64,000 nucleotides of DNA from Prosapia bicincta (taxonomy: Eukaryota; Arthropoda; Insecta; Hemiptera; Cercopidae), in NCBI GenBank assembly GCA_036971475.1, contig JBAIZL010000002.1, positions 173,426,524-173,490,523 on the forward strand, given 5' to 3'. Below are positions 24,801 through 39,030 of the stretch, in pieces (the stretch's first letter is position 1; every line of letters begins with the position of its first letter). Below the pieces are notes generated by a model. It had not been told where the DNA came from, made no database searches, and worked only from the letters and a program-made list of their open reading frames with translations. Made by a program: the position numbers and the translations under genes.

Positions 24801-27800
24801 GCATATAGATTTGATCATACAATTTAAGATAGAAATGCTTTTATTATTGCAGAGACAATTGTTAGTATGACTTTTATTACAGCTGCACATACAAATGCAT
24901 TGATGCTAATAGAAACTAGCACTTTAAGGATACGATGACCAATGAGCTTATATTTGCATATAGATTTGATCATACAATTTGAGATAGAAACGCTTTTATT
25001 AATGCAGAGACAATTGTTAGTATTACTTTTATTACAGCTGCACATACAAATGCATTGATGCTAATAGAAAATAACACTTTAAGGATACGATGACCAATGA
25101 GCTTATATTTGCATATAGATTTGATCATACAATTTGAGATAGGAACGCTATTATTATTGCAGAGACAATTGTTAGTATGACTTTTGTTACAGCTGCACAT
25201 ACAAATGCATTGATGCTAATATAAACTAACTCTTTAAGGATACGATAACCAATGAGCTTATATTTGCATATAGATTTGATCATACAATTTGAGATAGAAA
25301 TGCTTTTGTTATTGCAGAGACAATTGTTAGTATGACTTTTATTACAGCTGCTCATCGAATTGCGGTGAAGCTAATAGAAACTAACACTTTAAGGATACGA
25401 TTACCAAAGAGTTTATATTTGCATATATATTTGATCATACAATTTAAGATAGAAATGCTTTTATTATTGCAGAGACAATTGTTAGTATGACTTTTATTAC
25501 AGCTGCTCATCGAAATGCGGTGAAGCTAATAGAAACTAACACTTTAAGGATACGATGACCAATGAGCTTATATTTGCATATAGATTTGATCATAAAATTT
25601 GAGATAGAAATGCTTTTATTATTGCAGAGACAATGTTAGTTTGACATTTATTACAGCTGCACATACAAATGCATTGATGCTAATAGAAACTAACAGTTTA
25701 AGCATACGATGACCAATGAGCTTATATTTGCATATAGATTTGATCATACAATTTAAGATAGAAATGCTTTTTTTATTGCAGAGGCAATTGTTAGTATGAC
25801 TTTTATTACAGCTGCACATACAAATGCATTGATGCTAATAGAAACCAACACTTTAAGGATACGATGACCAATGAGCTTATATTTGCATATAGATTTGATC
25901 ATACAATTTGAGATAGAAAAGCTTTTATTATTGCAGAGACAATTGTTAGTATGACTTTTATTACAGCTGCACATACAAATGCATTGATGCTAATAGAAAC
26001 CAACACTTTAAGGATACGATGACCAATTAGCATATATTTGCATATAGATTTGATGATACAATTTGAGATAGGAACGCTATTATTATTGCAGAGACAATTG
26101 TTAGTATGACTTTTGTTACAGCTGCACATACAAATGCATTGATGCTAATAGAAACTAACTCTTCAAGGATACGATGACCAATGAGCTTATATTTGCATAT
26201 AGATTTGATCATTCAATTTGAGATAGAAATGCTTTTGTTATTGCAGAGACAATTGTTAGTATGATTTTTATTACAGCTGCACATACAAATGCATTGATGC
26301 TAATAGAAACTAACACTTTAAGGATACGATGACCAATGAGCTTATATTTGCATATAGATTTGATCATACAATTTGAGATAGGAACGCTATTATTATTGCA
26401 GAGACAATTGTTAGTATGACTTTTATTACAGCTGCACATACAAATGCATTGAAGCTAATAGAAACTAACACTTTAAGGATACGATGACCAATGAGCTTAT
26501 ATTTGCATATAGATTTGATCATACAATTTGAGATAGAAATGCCTTTATTATTGCAGAGACAATTGTTAGTATGACTTTTATTACAGCTGCACATACAAAT
26601 GCATTGATGCTAATAGAAACTAACACTTTAAGGATACGATGACCAATGAGCTTATATTTGCATATAGATTTGATCATACAATTTGAGATAGAAATGCTTT
26701 TATTATTGCAGAGACAATTGTTAGTATGACTTTTATTACAGCTGCACATACAAATGCATTGATGCTAATGGAAACTAACACTTTAAGGATACGATGACCA
26801 ATGAGCTTATATTTGCATATAGATTTGATCATACAATTTGAGATGGGAACGCTATTATTATTGCAGAGACAATTGTTAGTAAGACTTTTATTACAGCTGC
26901 ACATACAAATGCATTGATGCTAATAGAAACTAACACTTTAAGTATACGATGACAAATGAGCTTATATTTGCATATAGATTTGATCATACAATTTGAGATA
27001 GAAATGCTTTTATTATTGCAGAGACAATTGTTAGTATGACTTTTATTACAGCTGCACATACAAATGCATTGATGCTAATAGAAACTAACACTTTAAGGAT
27101 ATGATGACCAATGAGCTTATATTTGCATATAGATTTGATCATACAATTTAAGATAGAAATGCTTTTATTATTGCAGAGACAATTGTTAGTATGACTTTTA
27201 TTACAGCTGCACATACAAATGCATTGATGCTAATAGAAACTAACACTTTAAGGATACGATGACCAATGAGCTTATATTTGCATATAGATTTGATCATACA
27301 ATTTGAGATAGAAACGCTTTTATTATTGCAGAGACAATTGATAGTATTACTTTTATTACAGCTGCACATACAAATGCATTGATGCTAATAGAAACTAACA
27401 CTTTAAGCAAACGATGACCAATGAGCTTATATTTGCATATAGATTTGATCATACAATTTGAGATAGAAATGCTTTTATTATTGCAGATACAATTGTTAGT
27501 ATGACTTTTATTACAGCTGCACATACAAATGCATTGATGCTAATAGAAACTAACACTTTAAGGATACGATGACCAATGAGCTTATATTTGCATATAGATT
27601 TGATCATACAATTTGAGATAGGAACGCTATTATTATTGCAGAGGCAATGGTTAGTATGACTTTTATTACAGCTGCACATACAAATGCATTGATGCTAATA
27701 GAAACTAACACTTTAAGGATACGATGACCAATGAGCTTATATTTGCATATAGATTTGATCATACAATTTGAGATAGAAATGCTTTTATTATTGCAGAGAC

Positions 27801-28136
27801 AATTGTTAGTATGACTTTTATTACAGCTGCACATACAAATGCATTGATGCTAATGGAAACTAACACTTTAAGGATACGATGACCAATGAGCTTATATTTG
27901 CATATAGATTTGATCATACAATTTGAGATAGGAACGCTATTATTATTGCAGAGACAATTGTTAGTAAGACTTTTATTACAGCTGCACATACAAATGCATT
28001 GATGCTAATAGAAACTAACACTTTAAGTATACGATGACCAATGAGCTTATATTTGCATATAGATTTGATCATACAATTTGAGATAGGAACGCTATTATTA
28101 TTGCAGAGACAATTGTTAGTATGACTTTTATTACAG
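21727..28136 (+). repeat. Transition zone between domains A and B
   Basis: Most monomers here are type I as in domain A, but the first type II blocks occur near 23,025 and 23,180 (GCTCATCGAATTGCGGTGAAG and GCTCATCGAAATGCGGTGAAG type) and again in the duplicate near 25,350 and 25,505. The pairing GATTACCAAAGAGTTTATAT with TATATATTTGATC also first appears at 23,076-23,110. From 27,140 to 28,136 the sequence is again type I only. Beyond 28,137 type II monomers are a regular component. Confidence 0.7.
22502..27230 (+). repeat. Nearly identical 15-monomer tandem duplication (2,324 bp)
   Basis: About 22,502-24,906 matches about 24,826-27,230 at 2,324 bp, that is 15 monomers less one base. I found no difference in the stretches I compared, and all minus-strand reading frames in the unit translate identically. 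Both copies share the 1-bp deletion GACAATGTTAG (23,310 and 25,634), TTCAAGGATACG, TTTGATGATAC, GAGATGGGAACG and GACAAATGAG. The unit begins at TTTGAGATAG (22,501) against TTTAAGATAG (24,825), and the match ends at ACTAGCAC (24,908) against ACTAACAC (27,232). Like the pair at 12.9-19.7 kb, it is very young or an assembly effect. Confidence 0.88.
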
Positions 28137-31100
28137 CTGCTCATCTTAATGCGGTGAAGCTAATAGAAACTAACACTCTAAGGATACGATGACCAATGAG
28201 CTTATATTTGCATATAGATTTGATCATACAATTTGAGATAGGAACGCTATTATTATTGCAGAGACAATTGTTAGTATGACTTTTGTTACAGCTGCACATA
28301 CAAATGCATTGATGGTAATAGAAACTAACTCTTTAAGGATACTATGACCAATAGGCTTATATTTGCATATAGATTTGATCATACAATTTGAGATAGAAAT
28401 GCTTTTGTTATTGCAGAGACAATTGTTAGTATGACTTTTATTACAGCTGCACATACAAATGCATTGATGCTAATAGAAACTAACACTTTAAGGATACGAT
28501 GACCAATGAGCTTATATTTGCATATAGATTTGATCATACAATTTGAGATAGGAACGCTATTATTATTGCGGAGACAATTGTTAGTATGACTTTTATTACA
28601 GCTGCACATACAAATGCATTGATGCTAATAGAAACTAACACTTTAAGGATACGATGACCAATGAGCTTATATTTGTATATAGATTTGATCATACAATTTG
28701 AGATAGAAAAGCTTGTATTATTGCAGAGACAATAGTTAGTATGACTTTTATTACAGCTGCACATACAAATGCATTGATGCTAATAGAAACTAACACTTTA
28801 AGGATACGATGACAAATGAGCTTATATTTGCATATAGATTCGATCATACAATTTGAGATAGGAACGCTATTATTATTGCAGAGACAATTGTTAGTATGAC
28901 TTTTATTACAGCTGCACATACAAATGCATTAAAGCTAATAGAAACTAACACTTTGGGGATACGATGACAAATGAGCTTATATTTGCATATAGATTTGATC
29001 ATACAATTTGAGATAGAAATGCTTTTATTATTGCAGAGACAATTGTTAGTATGACTTTTATTACAGCTGCACATACAAATGCATTGATGCTAATGGAAAC
29101 TAACACTTTAAGGATACGATGACCAATGAGCTTATATTTGCATATAGATTTGATCATACAATTTTAGATAGGAACGCTATTATTATTGCAGAGACAATTG
29201 TTAGTATGAATATTATTACAGCTGCACATACAAATGCATTGATGCTAATAGAAACTAACACTTTAAGGATACGTTGACCAATGAGCTTATATATGCATAT
29301 AGATTTGATCATACAATTTAAGATAGAAATGCTTTTATTATTGCAGAGACAATTGTTAGTATGACTTTTATTACAGCTGCACATACAAATGCATTGATGC
29401 TAATAGAAACTAACACTTTAAGGATACGATGACCAATGAGCTTATATTTGCATATAGATTTGATCATACAATTTAAGATAGAAATGCTTTTATTATTGCA
29501 GAGACAATTGTTAGTATGACTTTTATTACAGCTGCTCATCTTAATGCGGTGAAGCTAATAGAAACTAACACTCTAAGGATACAATGACCAATGAGCTTAT
29601 ATTTGCATATAGGTTTGATCATACAATTTGAGATAGAAATGCTTTTATTATTGCCGAGACAATTGTTAGAATGACTTTTATTACAGCTGCACATACAAAT
29701 GCATTGATGCTAATAGAAACTAACACTTTAAGCATACGATGACCAATGAGCTTATATTTGCATATAGATTTGATCATACAATTTGAGATAGAAATGCTTT
29801 TATTATTGTAAGGACAATTGTTAGAATGACTTTTATTACAGCTGCACATACAAATGCATTGATGCTAATAGAAACTAACACTTTAAGCATACGATGACCA
29901 ATGAGCTTATATTTGCATATAGATTTGATCATACAATTTGAGATAGAAATGCTTTTATTATTGCAAGGACAATTGTTAGTATGACTTTTATTACAGCTGC
30001 ACATACAAATGCATTGATGCTAATAGAAACTAACACTTTAAGCATACGATGACCAATGAGCTTGTATTTGCATATAGATTTGATCATACAATTTGATATA
30101 GAAATGCTTTTATTATTGCAGATACAAATGTTAGTATGACTTTTATTACAGCTGCACATACAAATACATTGATGCTAATAGAAACTAACACTTTAAGGAT
30201 ACGATGACCAATGAGCTTATATTTGCATATAGATATGATCATACAATTTAAGATAGAAATGCTTTTATTATTGCAGAGACAATTGTTAGTATGACTTTTA
30301 TTACAGCTGCTCATCGAAATGCGGTGAAGCTATTAGAAACTAACACTTTAAGGATACGATGACCAATGAGCTTGTATTTGCATATAGATTTGATCATACA
30401 ATTTGAGATAGGAATGCTATTATTATTGCAAAGACAATTGTTAGTATGACTTTTATTACAGCTGCTCATCGAAATGCGGTGAAGCTATTAGAAACTAACA
30501 CTTTAAGGATACGATGACCAATGAGCTTGTATTTGCATATAGATTTGTTCATACAATTTGAGATAGGAACGCTATTATTATTGCAAAGGCAATTGTTAGT
30601 ATGACTTTTATTACAGCTGCTCATCCAAATGCATTGATGCTAATAGAAACTAACACTTTAAGGATACGATGACCAATGAGCTTATATTTGCATATAGATT
30701 TGATCATTCAATTTGAGATAGAAATGCTTTTATTATTGCAGAGACAATTGTTAGTATGACTTTTATTACAGCTGCACATACAAATGCATTGATGCTAATA
30801 GAAACTAACACCTTAAGGATACGATGACCAATGAGCTTATATTTGCATATAGATTTCATCATAGAATTTAAGATAGAAATGCTTTTATAATTGCCGAGAC
30901 AATTGTTAGTATGACTTTTATTACAGCTGCTCATCGAAATGCGGTGAAGCTAATAGAAACTAACACTCTAAGGATACGATAACCAAAGAGTTTATATTTG
31001 CATATAGATTTGATCATACAATTTAAGATAGAAATGCTTTTATTATTGCCGAGACAATTGTTAGTATGACTTTTATTACAGCTGCACATACAAATGCATT

Positions 31101-31755
31101 GATGCTAATAGAAACTAACACTTTAAGGATACGATGACCAATGAGCTTATATTTGCATATAGGTTTGATCATACAATTTGAGATAGAAATGCTTTTATTA
31201 TTGCATAGACAATTGTTAGTATGACTTTTATTACAGCTGCTCACCTTAATGCCGTGAAGCTAATAGAAACTAACACTTTAAGGATACAATGACCAATGAG
31301 CTTATATTTGCATATAGATTTGATCATACAATTCGAGATAGAAATGCTTTTATTATTGTAAGGACAATTGTTAGAATGACTTTTATTGCAGCTGCATATT
31401 CAAATGCATTGATGCTAATAGAAACTAACACTTTAAGCATACGATGACCAATGAGCTTATATTTGCATATAGATTTGATCATACAATTTGAGATAGAAAT
31501 GCTTTTATTATGGCAGATACAAATGTTAGTATGACTTTTATTACAGCTGCACATACAAATACATTGATGCTAATAGAAACTAACACTTTAAGGATACGAT
31601 GACCAATGAGCTTATATTTGCATATAGATATGATCATACAATTTAAGATAGAAAGGCTTTTATTATTGCAGAGACAATTGTTAGTATGACTTTTATTACA
31701 GCTGCTCATCGAAATGCGGTGAAGCTATTAGAAACTAACACTTTAAGGATACGAT

Positions 31756-33030
31756 GACCAATGAGTTGTATTTGCATATAGATTTGATCATACAATTTGA
31801 GATAGGAATGCTATTATTATTGCAAAGACAATTGTTAGTATGACTTTTATTACAGCTGCTCATCGAAATGCGGTGAAGGTAATAGAAATTATCACTTTAA
31901 GGATACGATGACCAATGAGCTTATATTTGCATATAGATTTGATCATACAATTTAAGATAGGAACGCTATTATTATTGCAAAGGCAATTGTTAGTATGACT
32001 TTTATTACAGCTGCTCATCCAAATGCGGTGCAGCTAATAGAAACTAACACATAAAGATACGGTGACCAATGAGCTTATATTTGCATATAGATTAGATCAT
32101 ACAATTTGAGATAGGAACGTTATTATTATTGCAAAGACAATTGTTAGTATGACTTTTATTACAGCTGCACATACAAATGCATTGATGCTAATAGAAACTA
32201 ACGCTTTAAGGATACGATGACCAATGAGCTTATTTTTGCATATAGATTTGATCATACAATTTAAGACAGAAATGCTTTTATTATTGCAGAGACAATTGTT
32301 AGTATGACTTTTTTTACAGCTGCTCATCGAAATGCGGTGAAGGTATTAGAAACTAACACTTTAAGGATACGATGACCAATGAGCTTGTATTTGCATATAG
32401 ATTTGTTCATACAATTTGAGATAGGAACGCTATTATTATTGCAAAGGCAATTGTTAGTATGACTTTTATTACAGCTGCTCATCCAAATGCGGTGAAGCTA
32501 ATAGAAACTAACACTTTAAGGATACGATGACCAATAAGCTTATATTTGCATATAAATTTGATCATACAATTTGAGATAGGAACACTATTATTATTGCAAA
32601 GACAATTGTTAGTATGACTTTTATTACAGCTGCTCATCCAAATGCATTGATGCTAATAGAAACTAACACTTTAAGAATACGATGACCAATGAGCTTATAT
32701 ATGCATATAGATTTCATCATAGAATTTAAGACAGAAATGCTTTTATAATTGCCGAGACAATTGTTAGTATGACTTTTATTACAGCTGCTCATCGAAATGC
32801 GGTGAAGCTAATAGAAACTAACACTCTAAGGATACGATAACCAAAGAGTTTATATTTGCATATAGATTTGATCATACAATTTAAGATAGAAATGCTTTTA
32901 TTATTGCCGAGACAATTGTTAGTATGACTTTTATTACAGCTGCTCATCGAAATGCGGTGAAGCTAATAGAAATTAACACTTTAAGGATACGATGACCAAT
33001 GAGCTTATATTTGCATATAGATTTGATCAT
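31756..33030 (+). repeat. 8-monomer cassette, first copy
   Basis: About 31,800-33,030 recurs at about 34,744-35,974 (2,944 bp on) and about 37,377-38,607 (2,633 bp further). Ordered markers are GGAATGCTATT, GAAGGTAATAGAAATTATCAC, ACACATAAAGATACGGTG (a 1-bp deletion), ACGCTTTAAGG with CTTATTTTTGC, AAGACAGAAATGC, TTTGTTCATAC, CATATAAATTTGATC, TAAGAATACG, TTTCATCATAGAATTTAAG with TTTATAATTGCCGAG, and CTCTAAGGATACGATAACC. The neighbours differ: the second copy is preceded by different monomers and the second and third are followed by TTTTTTTATTGC monomers. Copy 1 has private changes, such as TTAGATCATAC at 32,092 and GGAACGTTATT. Confidence 0.8.
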
Positions 33031-34665
33031 ACAATTTGAGATAGGAACGCTATTATTATTGCAGAGACAATTGTTAGTAAGACTTTTATTACAGCTGCAC
33101 ATACAAATGCAATGATGCTAATAGAAACTAACACTTTAAGTATACGATGACCAATGAGCTTATATTTGCATATAGATTTGATCATACAATTTGAGATAGG
33201 AACGCTATTATTATTGCAGAGACAATTGTTGGTATGACTTTTGTTACAGCTGCACATACAAATGCATTGATGCTAGTAGAAACTAGCACTTTAAGGATAC
33301 GATCACCAATGAGCTTATATTTGCATATAGATTTGATCATACAATTTGAGATAGAAACGCTTTTATTATTGCAGAGACAATTGTTAGTATTACTTTTATT
33401 ACAGCTGCACATACAAATGCATTGATGCTAATAGAAAATAACACTTTAAGGATACGATGACCAATGAGCTTATATTTGCATATAGATTTGATCATACAAT
33501 TTGAGATAGGAACGCTATTATTATTGCAGAGACAATTGTTAGTATGACTTTTGTTACAGCTGCACATACAAATGCATTGATGGTAATAGAAACTAACTCC
33601 TTAAGGATACAATGACCAATAGGCTTATATTTGCATATAGATTTGATCATACAATTTGAGATAGAAATGCTTTTGTTATTGCAGAGACAATTGTTAGTAT
33701 GACTTTTATTACAGCTGCACATACAAATGCATTGATGCTAATAGAAACTAACACTTTAAGGATACGATGACCAATGAGCTTATATTTTCATATAGATTTG
33801 ATCATACAATTTGAGATAGGAACGCTATTATTATTGCGGAGACAATTGTTAGTATGACTTTTATTACAGCTGCACATACAAATGCATTGATGCTAATAGA
33901 AACTAACACTTTAAGGATACGATGATAAATGAGCTTATATTTGCATATAGGTTTGATCATACAATTTGAGATAGAAATGCTTTTATTATTGCAGAGACAA
34001 TTGTTAGAATGACTTTTATTGCAGCTGCACATTCAAATGCATTGATGCTAATAGAAACTAACACTTTAAGCATACGATGACCAATGAGCTTATATTTGCA
34101 TATAGATTTGATCATACAATTTGAGATAGAAATGCTTTTATTATGGCAGATACAAATGTTAGTATGACTTTTATTACAGCTGCACATACAAATACATTGA
34201 TGCTAATAGAAACTAACACTTTAAGGATACGATGACCAATGAGCTTATATTTGCATATAGATATGATCATACAATTTAAGATAGAAAGGCTTTTATTATT
34301 GCCGAGACAATTGTTAGTATGACTTTTATTACAGCTGCTCATCGAAATGCGGTGAAGCTAATAGAAATTAACACTTTAAGGATACGATGACCAATGAGCT
34401 TATATTTGCATATAGATTTGATCATACAATTTGAGATAGGAACGCTATTATTATTGCAGAGACAATTGTTAGTAAGACTTTTATTACAGCTGCACATACA
34501 AATGCAATGATGCTAATAGAAACTAACACTTTAAGTATACGATGACCAATGAGCTTATATTTGCATATAGATTTGATCATACAATTTGAGATAGGAACGC
34601 TATTATTATTGCAGAGACAATTGTTGGTATGACTTTTGTTACAGCTGCACATACAAATGCATTGA
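32880..34665 (+). repeat. 9-monomer spaced duplication (1,395 bp)
   Basis: About 32,880-33,270 matches about 34,275-34,665 at 1,395 bp (9 monomers). The shared run is GAAATTAACAC, a monomer with TTAGTAAGAC, GCAATGATGC (found only here), TTAAGTATACG, TTGGTATGAC and GCTAGTAGAAAC. The copies diverge after GCTAGTAGAAACTA, where the first continues GCACTTTAAGGATACGATC and the second ACACTTTAAGTATACG. A plus-strand reading frame at 33,234-33,425 exists only because of GATCACC at 33,301-33,307 and is not a gene. Confidence 0.7.
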
Positions 34666-34743
34666 TGCTAGTAGAAACTAACACTTTAAGTATACGATGA
34701 CCAATGAGCTTATATTTGCATATAGATTTGATCATACAATTTG

Positions 34744-37700
34744 AGATAGGAATGCTATTATTATTGCAAAGACAATTGTTAGTATGACTTTTATTACAGC
34801 TGCTCATCGAAATGCGGTGAAGGTAATAGAAATTATCACTTTAAGGATACGATGACCAATGAGCTTATATTTGCATATAGATTTGATCATACAATTTAAG
34901 ATAGGAACGCTATTATTATTGCAAAGGCAATTGTTAGTATGACTTTTATTACAGCTGCTCATCCAAATGCGGTGCAGCTAATAGAAACTAACACATAAAG
35001 ATACGGTGACCAATGAGCTTATATTTGCATATAGATTTGATCATACAATTTGAGATAGGAACGCTATTATTATTGCAAAGACAATTGTTAGTATGACTTT
35101 TATTACAGCTGCACATACAAATGCATTGATGCTAATAGAAACTAACGCTTTAAGGATACGATGACCAATGAGCTTATTTTTGCATATAGATTTGATCATA
35201 CAATTTAAGACAGAAATGCTTTTATTATTGCAGAGACAATTGTTAGTATGACTTTTTTTACAGCTGCTCATCGAAATGCGGTGAAGGTATTAGAAACTAA
35301 CACTTTAAGGATACGATGACCAATGAGCTTGTATTTGCATATAGATTTGTTCATACAATTTGAGATAGGAACGCTATTATTATTGCAAAGGCAATTGTTA
35401 GTATGACTTTTATTACAGCTGCTCATCCAAATGCGGTGAAGCTAATAGAAACTAACACTTTAAGGATACGATGACCAATGAGCTTATATTTGCATATAAA
35501 TTTGATCATACAATTTGAGATAGGAACACTATTATTATTGCAAAGACAATTGTTAGTATGACTTTTATTACAGCTGCTCATCCAAATGCATTGATGCTAA
35601 TAGAAACTAACACTTTAAGAATACGATGACCAATGAGCTTATATATGCATATAGATTTCATCATAGAATTTAAGACAGAAATGCTTTTATAATTGCCGAG
35701 ACAATTGTTAGTATGACTTTTATTACAGCTGCTCATCGAAATGCGGTGAAGCTAATAGAAACTAACACTCTAAGGATACGATAACCAAAGAGTTTATATT
35801 TGCATATAGATTTGATCATACAATTTAAGATAGAAATGCTTTTATTATTGCCGAGACAATTGTTAGTATGACTTTTATTACAGCTGCTCATCGAAATGCG
35901 GTGAAGCTAATAGAAATTAACACTTTAAGGATACGATGACCAATGAGCTTATATTTGCATATAGATTTGATCATACAATTTGAGATAGAAATGCTTTTTT
36001 TATTGCAGAGACAATTGTTAGTATGACTTTTATTACAGCTGCACATACAAATGCATTGAGGCTAATAGAAACTAACACTTTAAGGATACGATGACCAATG
36101 AGCTTATATTTGCATATAGATTTGATCATGCAATTTGAGATAGGAACGCTATTATTATTGCAGAGACAATTGTTAGTAAGACTTTTATTACAGCTGCACA
36201 TACAAATGCATTGATGCTAATAGAAACTAACACTTTAAGTATACGATGACCAATGAGCTTATATTTGCATATAGATTTGATCATACAATTTGAGATAGGA
36301 ACGCTATTATTATTGCAGAGACAATTGTTGGTATGACTTTTGTTACAGCTGCACATACAAATGCATTGATGCTAGTAGAAACTAGCACTTTAAGGATACG
36401 ATGACCAATGAGCTTATATTTGCATATAGATTTGATCATACAATTTGAGATAGAAATGCTTTTGTTATTGCAGAGACAATTGTTAGTATGACTTTTATTA
36501 CAGCTGCACATACAAATGCATTGATGCTAATAGAAACTAACACTTTAAGGATACGATGACCAATGAGCTTATATTTGCATATAGATTTGATCATACAATT
36601 TGAGATAGGAACGCTATTATTATTGCGGAGACAATTGTTAGTATGACTTTTATTACAGCTGCACATACAAATGCATTGATGCTAATAGAAACTAACACTT
36701 TAAGGATACGATGACCAATGAGCTTATATTTGTATATAGATTTGATCATACAATTTGAGATAGAAAAGCTTGTATTATTGCAGAGACAATAGTTAGTATG
36801 ACTTTTATTACAGCTGCACATACAAATGCATTGATGCTAATAGAAACTAACACTTTAAGGATACGATGATAAATGAGCTTATATTTGCATATAGGTTTGA
36901 TCATACAATTTGAGATAGAAATGCTTTTATTATTGCAGAGACAATTGTTAGTATGACTTTTATTACAGCTGCTCACCTTAATGCCGTGAAGCTAATAGAA
37001 ACTAACACTTTAAGGATACAATGACCAATGAGCTTATATTTGCATATAGATTTGATCATACAATTCGAGATAGAAATGCTTTTATTATTGTAAGGACAAT
37101 TGTTAGAATGACTTTTATTGCAGCTGCACATTCAAATGCATTGATGCTAATAGAAACTAACACTTTAAGCATACGATGACCAATGAGCTTATATTTGCAT
37201 ATAGATTTGATCATACAATTTGAGATAGAAATGCTTTTATTATTGCAGAGACAATTGTTAGTATGACTTTTATTACAGCTGCTCATCGAAATGCGGTGAA
37301 GCTATTAGAAACTAACACTTTAAGGATACGATGACCAATGAGTTGTATTTGCATATAGATTTGATCATACAATTTGAGATAGGAATGCTATTATTATTGC
37401 AAAGACAATTGTTAGTATGACTTTTATTACAGCTGCTCATCGAAATGCGGTGAAGGTAATAGAAATTATCACTTTAAGGATACGATGACCAATGAGCTTA
37501 TATTTGCATATAGATTTGATCATACAATTTAAGATAGGAACGCTATTATTATTGCAAAGGCAATTGTTAGTATGACTTTTATTACAGCTGCTCATCCAAA
37601 TGCGGTGCAGCTAATAGAAACTAACACATAAAGATACGGTGACCAATGAGCTTATATTTGCATATAGATTTGATCATACAATTTGAGATAGGAACGCTAT

Positions 37701-39030
37701 TATTATTGCAAAGACAATTGTTAGTATGACTTTTATTACAGCTGCACATACAAATGCATTGATGCTAATAGAAACTAACGCGTTAAGGATACGATGACCA
37801 ATGAGCCTATTTTTGCATATAGATTTGATCATACAATTTAAGACAGAAATGCTTTTATTATTGCAGAGACAATTGTTAGTATGACTTTTTTTACAGCTGC
37901 TCATCGAAATGCGGTGAAGGTATTAGAAACTAACACTTTAAGGATACGATGACCAATGAGCTTGTATTTGCATATAGATTTGTTCATACAATTTGAGATA
38001 GGAACGCTATTATTATTGCAAAGGCAATTGTTAGTATGACTTTTATTACAGCTGCTCATCCAAATGCGGTGAAGCTAATAGAAACTAACACTTTAAGGAT
38101 ACGATGACCAATGAGCTTATATTTGCATATAAATTTGATCATACAATTTGAGATAGGAACACTATTATTATTGCAAAGACAATTGTTAGTATGACTTTTA
38201 TTACAGCTGCTCATCCAAATGCATTGATGCTAATAGAAACTAACACTTTAAGAGTACGATGACCAATGAGCTTATATATGCATATAGATTTCATCATAGA
38301 ATTTAAGACAGAAATGCTTTTATAATTGCCGAGACAATTGTTAGTATGACTTTTATTACAGCTGCTCATCGAAATGCGGTGAAGCTAATAGAAACTAACA
38401 CTCTAAGGATACGATAACCAAAGAGTTTATATTTGCATATAGATTTGATCATACAATTTAAGATAGAAATGCTTTTATTATTGCCGAGACAATTGTTAGT
38501 ATGACTTTTATTACAGCTGCTCATCGAAATGCGGTGAAGCTAATAGAAATTAACACTTTAAGGATACGATGACCAATGAGCTTATATTTGCATATAGATT
38601 TGATCATACAATTTGAGATAGAAATGCTTTTTTTATTGCAGAGACAATTGTTAGTATGACTTTTATTACAGCTGCACATACAAATGCATTGAGGCTAATA
38701 GAAACTAACACTTTAAGGATACGATGACCAATGAGCTTATATTTGCATATAGATTTGATCATACAATTTGAGATAGGAACGCTATTATTATTGCAGAGAC
38801 AATTGTTAGTAAGACTTTTATTACAGCTGCACATACAAATGCATTGATGCTAATAGAAACTAACACTTTAAGTATACGATGACCAATGAGCTTATATTTG
38901 CATATAGATTTGATCATACAATTTGAGATAGGAACGCTATTATTATTGCAGAGACAATTGTTGGTATGACTTTTGTTACAGCTGCACATACAAATGCATT
39001 GATGCTAGTAGAAACTAGCACTTTAAGGAT
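34744..39030 (+). repeat. 17-monomer higher-order unit, two copies (2,633 bp)
   Basis: About 34,744-36,397 matches 37,377-39,030 at 2,633 bp, 17 monomers less two bases. The two missing bases come from the GAGTTGTATTTGC deletion (37,343) and one ACATAAAGATACGG deletion per unit. The unit contains the 8-monomer cassette followed by monomers with GCTTTTTTTATTGC, GAGGCTA, TTAGTAAGAC, TTGGTATGAC and GCTAGTAGAAAC. Differences include ATCATGCAATT (36,127), AACGCGTTAAGG (37,779), GAGCCTATTTTTGC (37,804) and AAGAGTACG (38,252). After about 39,030 the second copy continues with monomers that resemble 33,337-33,720. Confidence 0.75.

Noticed and set aside
33234..33425. Single plus-strand open frame of 63 codons
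   Set aside because: It exists only because of substitutions in one copy, such as GATCACC in place of GATGACC at 33,301-33,307, which removes a stop. Related monomers have the stop.
35990..36003. Runs of T (GCTTTTTTTATTGC, also near 38,627, 43,585, 46,218, 49,161, 51,329, 53,500, 54,894, 57,063, 60,321 and 63,570) as terminators
   Set aside because: They come from one substitution (A to T) in the variable block, have no GC-rich stem before them, and occur in a satellite with no gene upstream.
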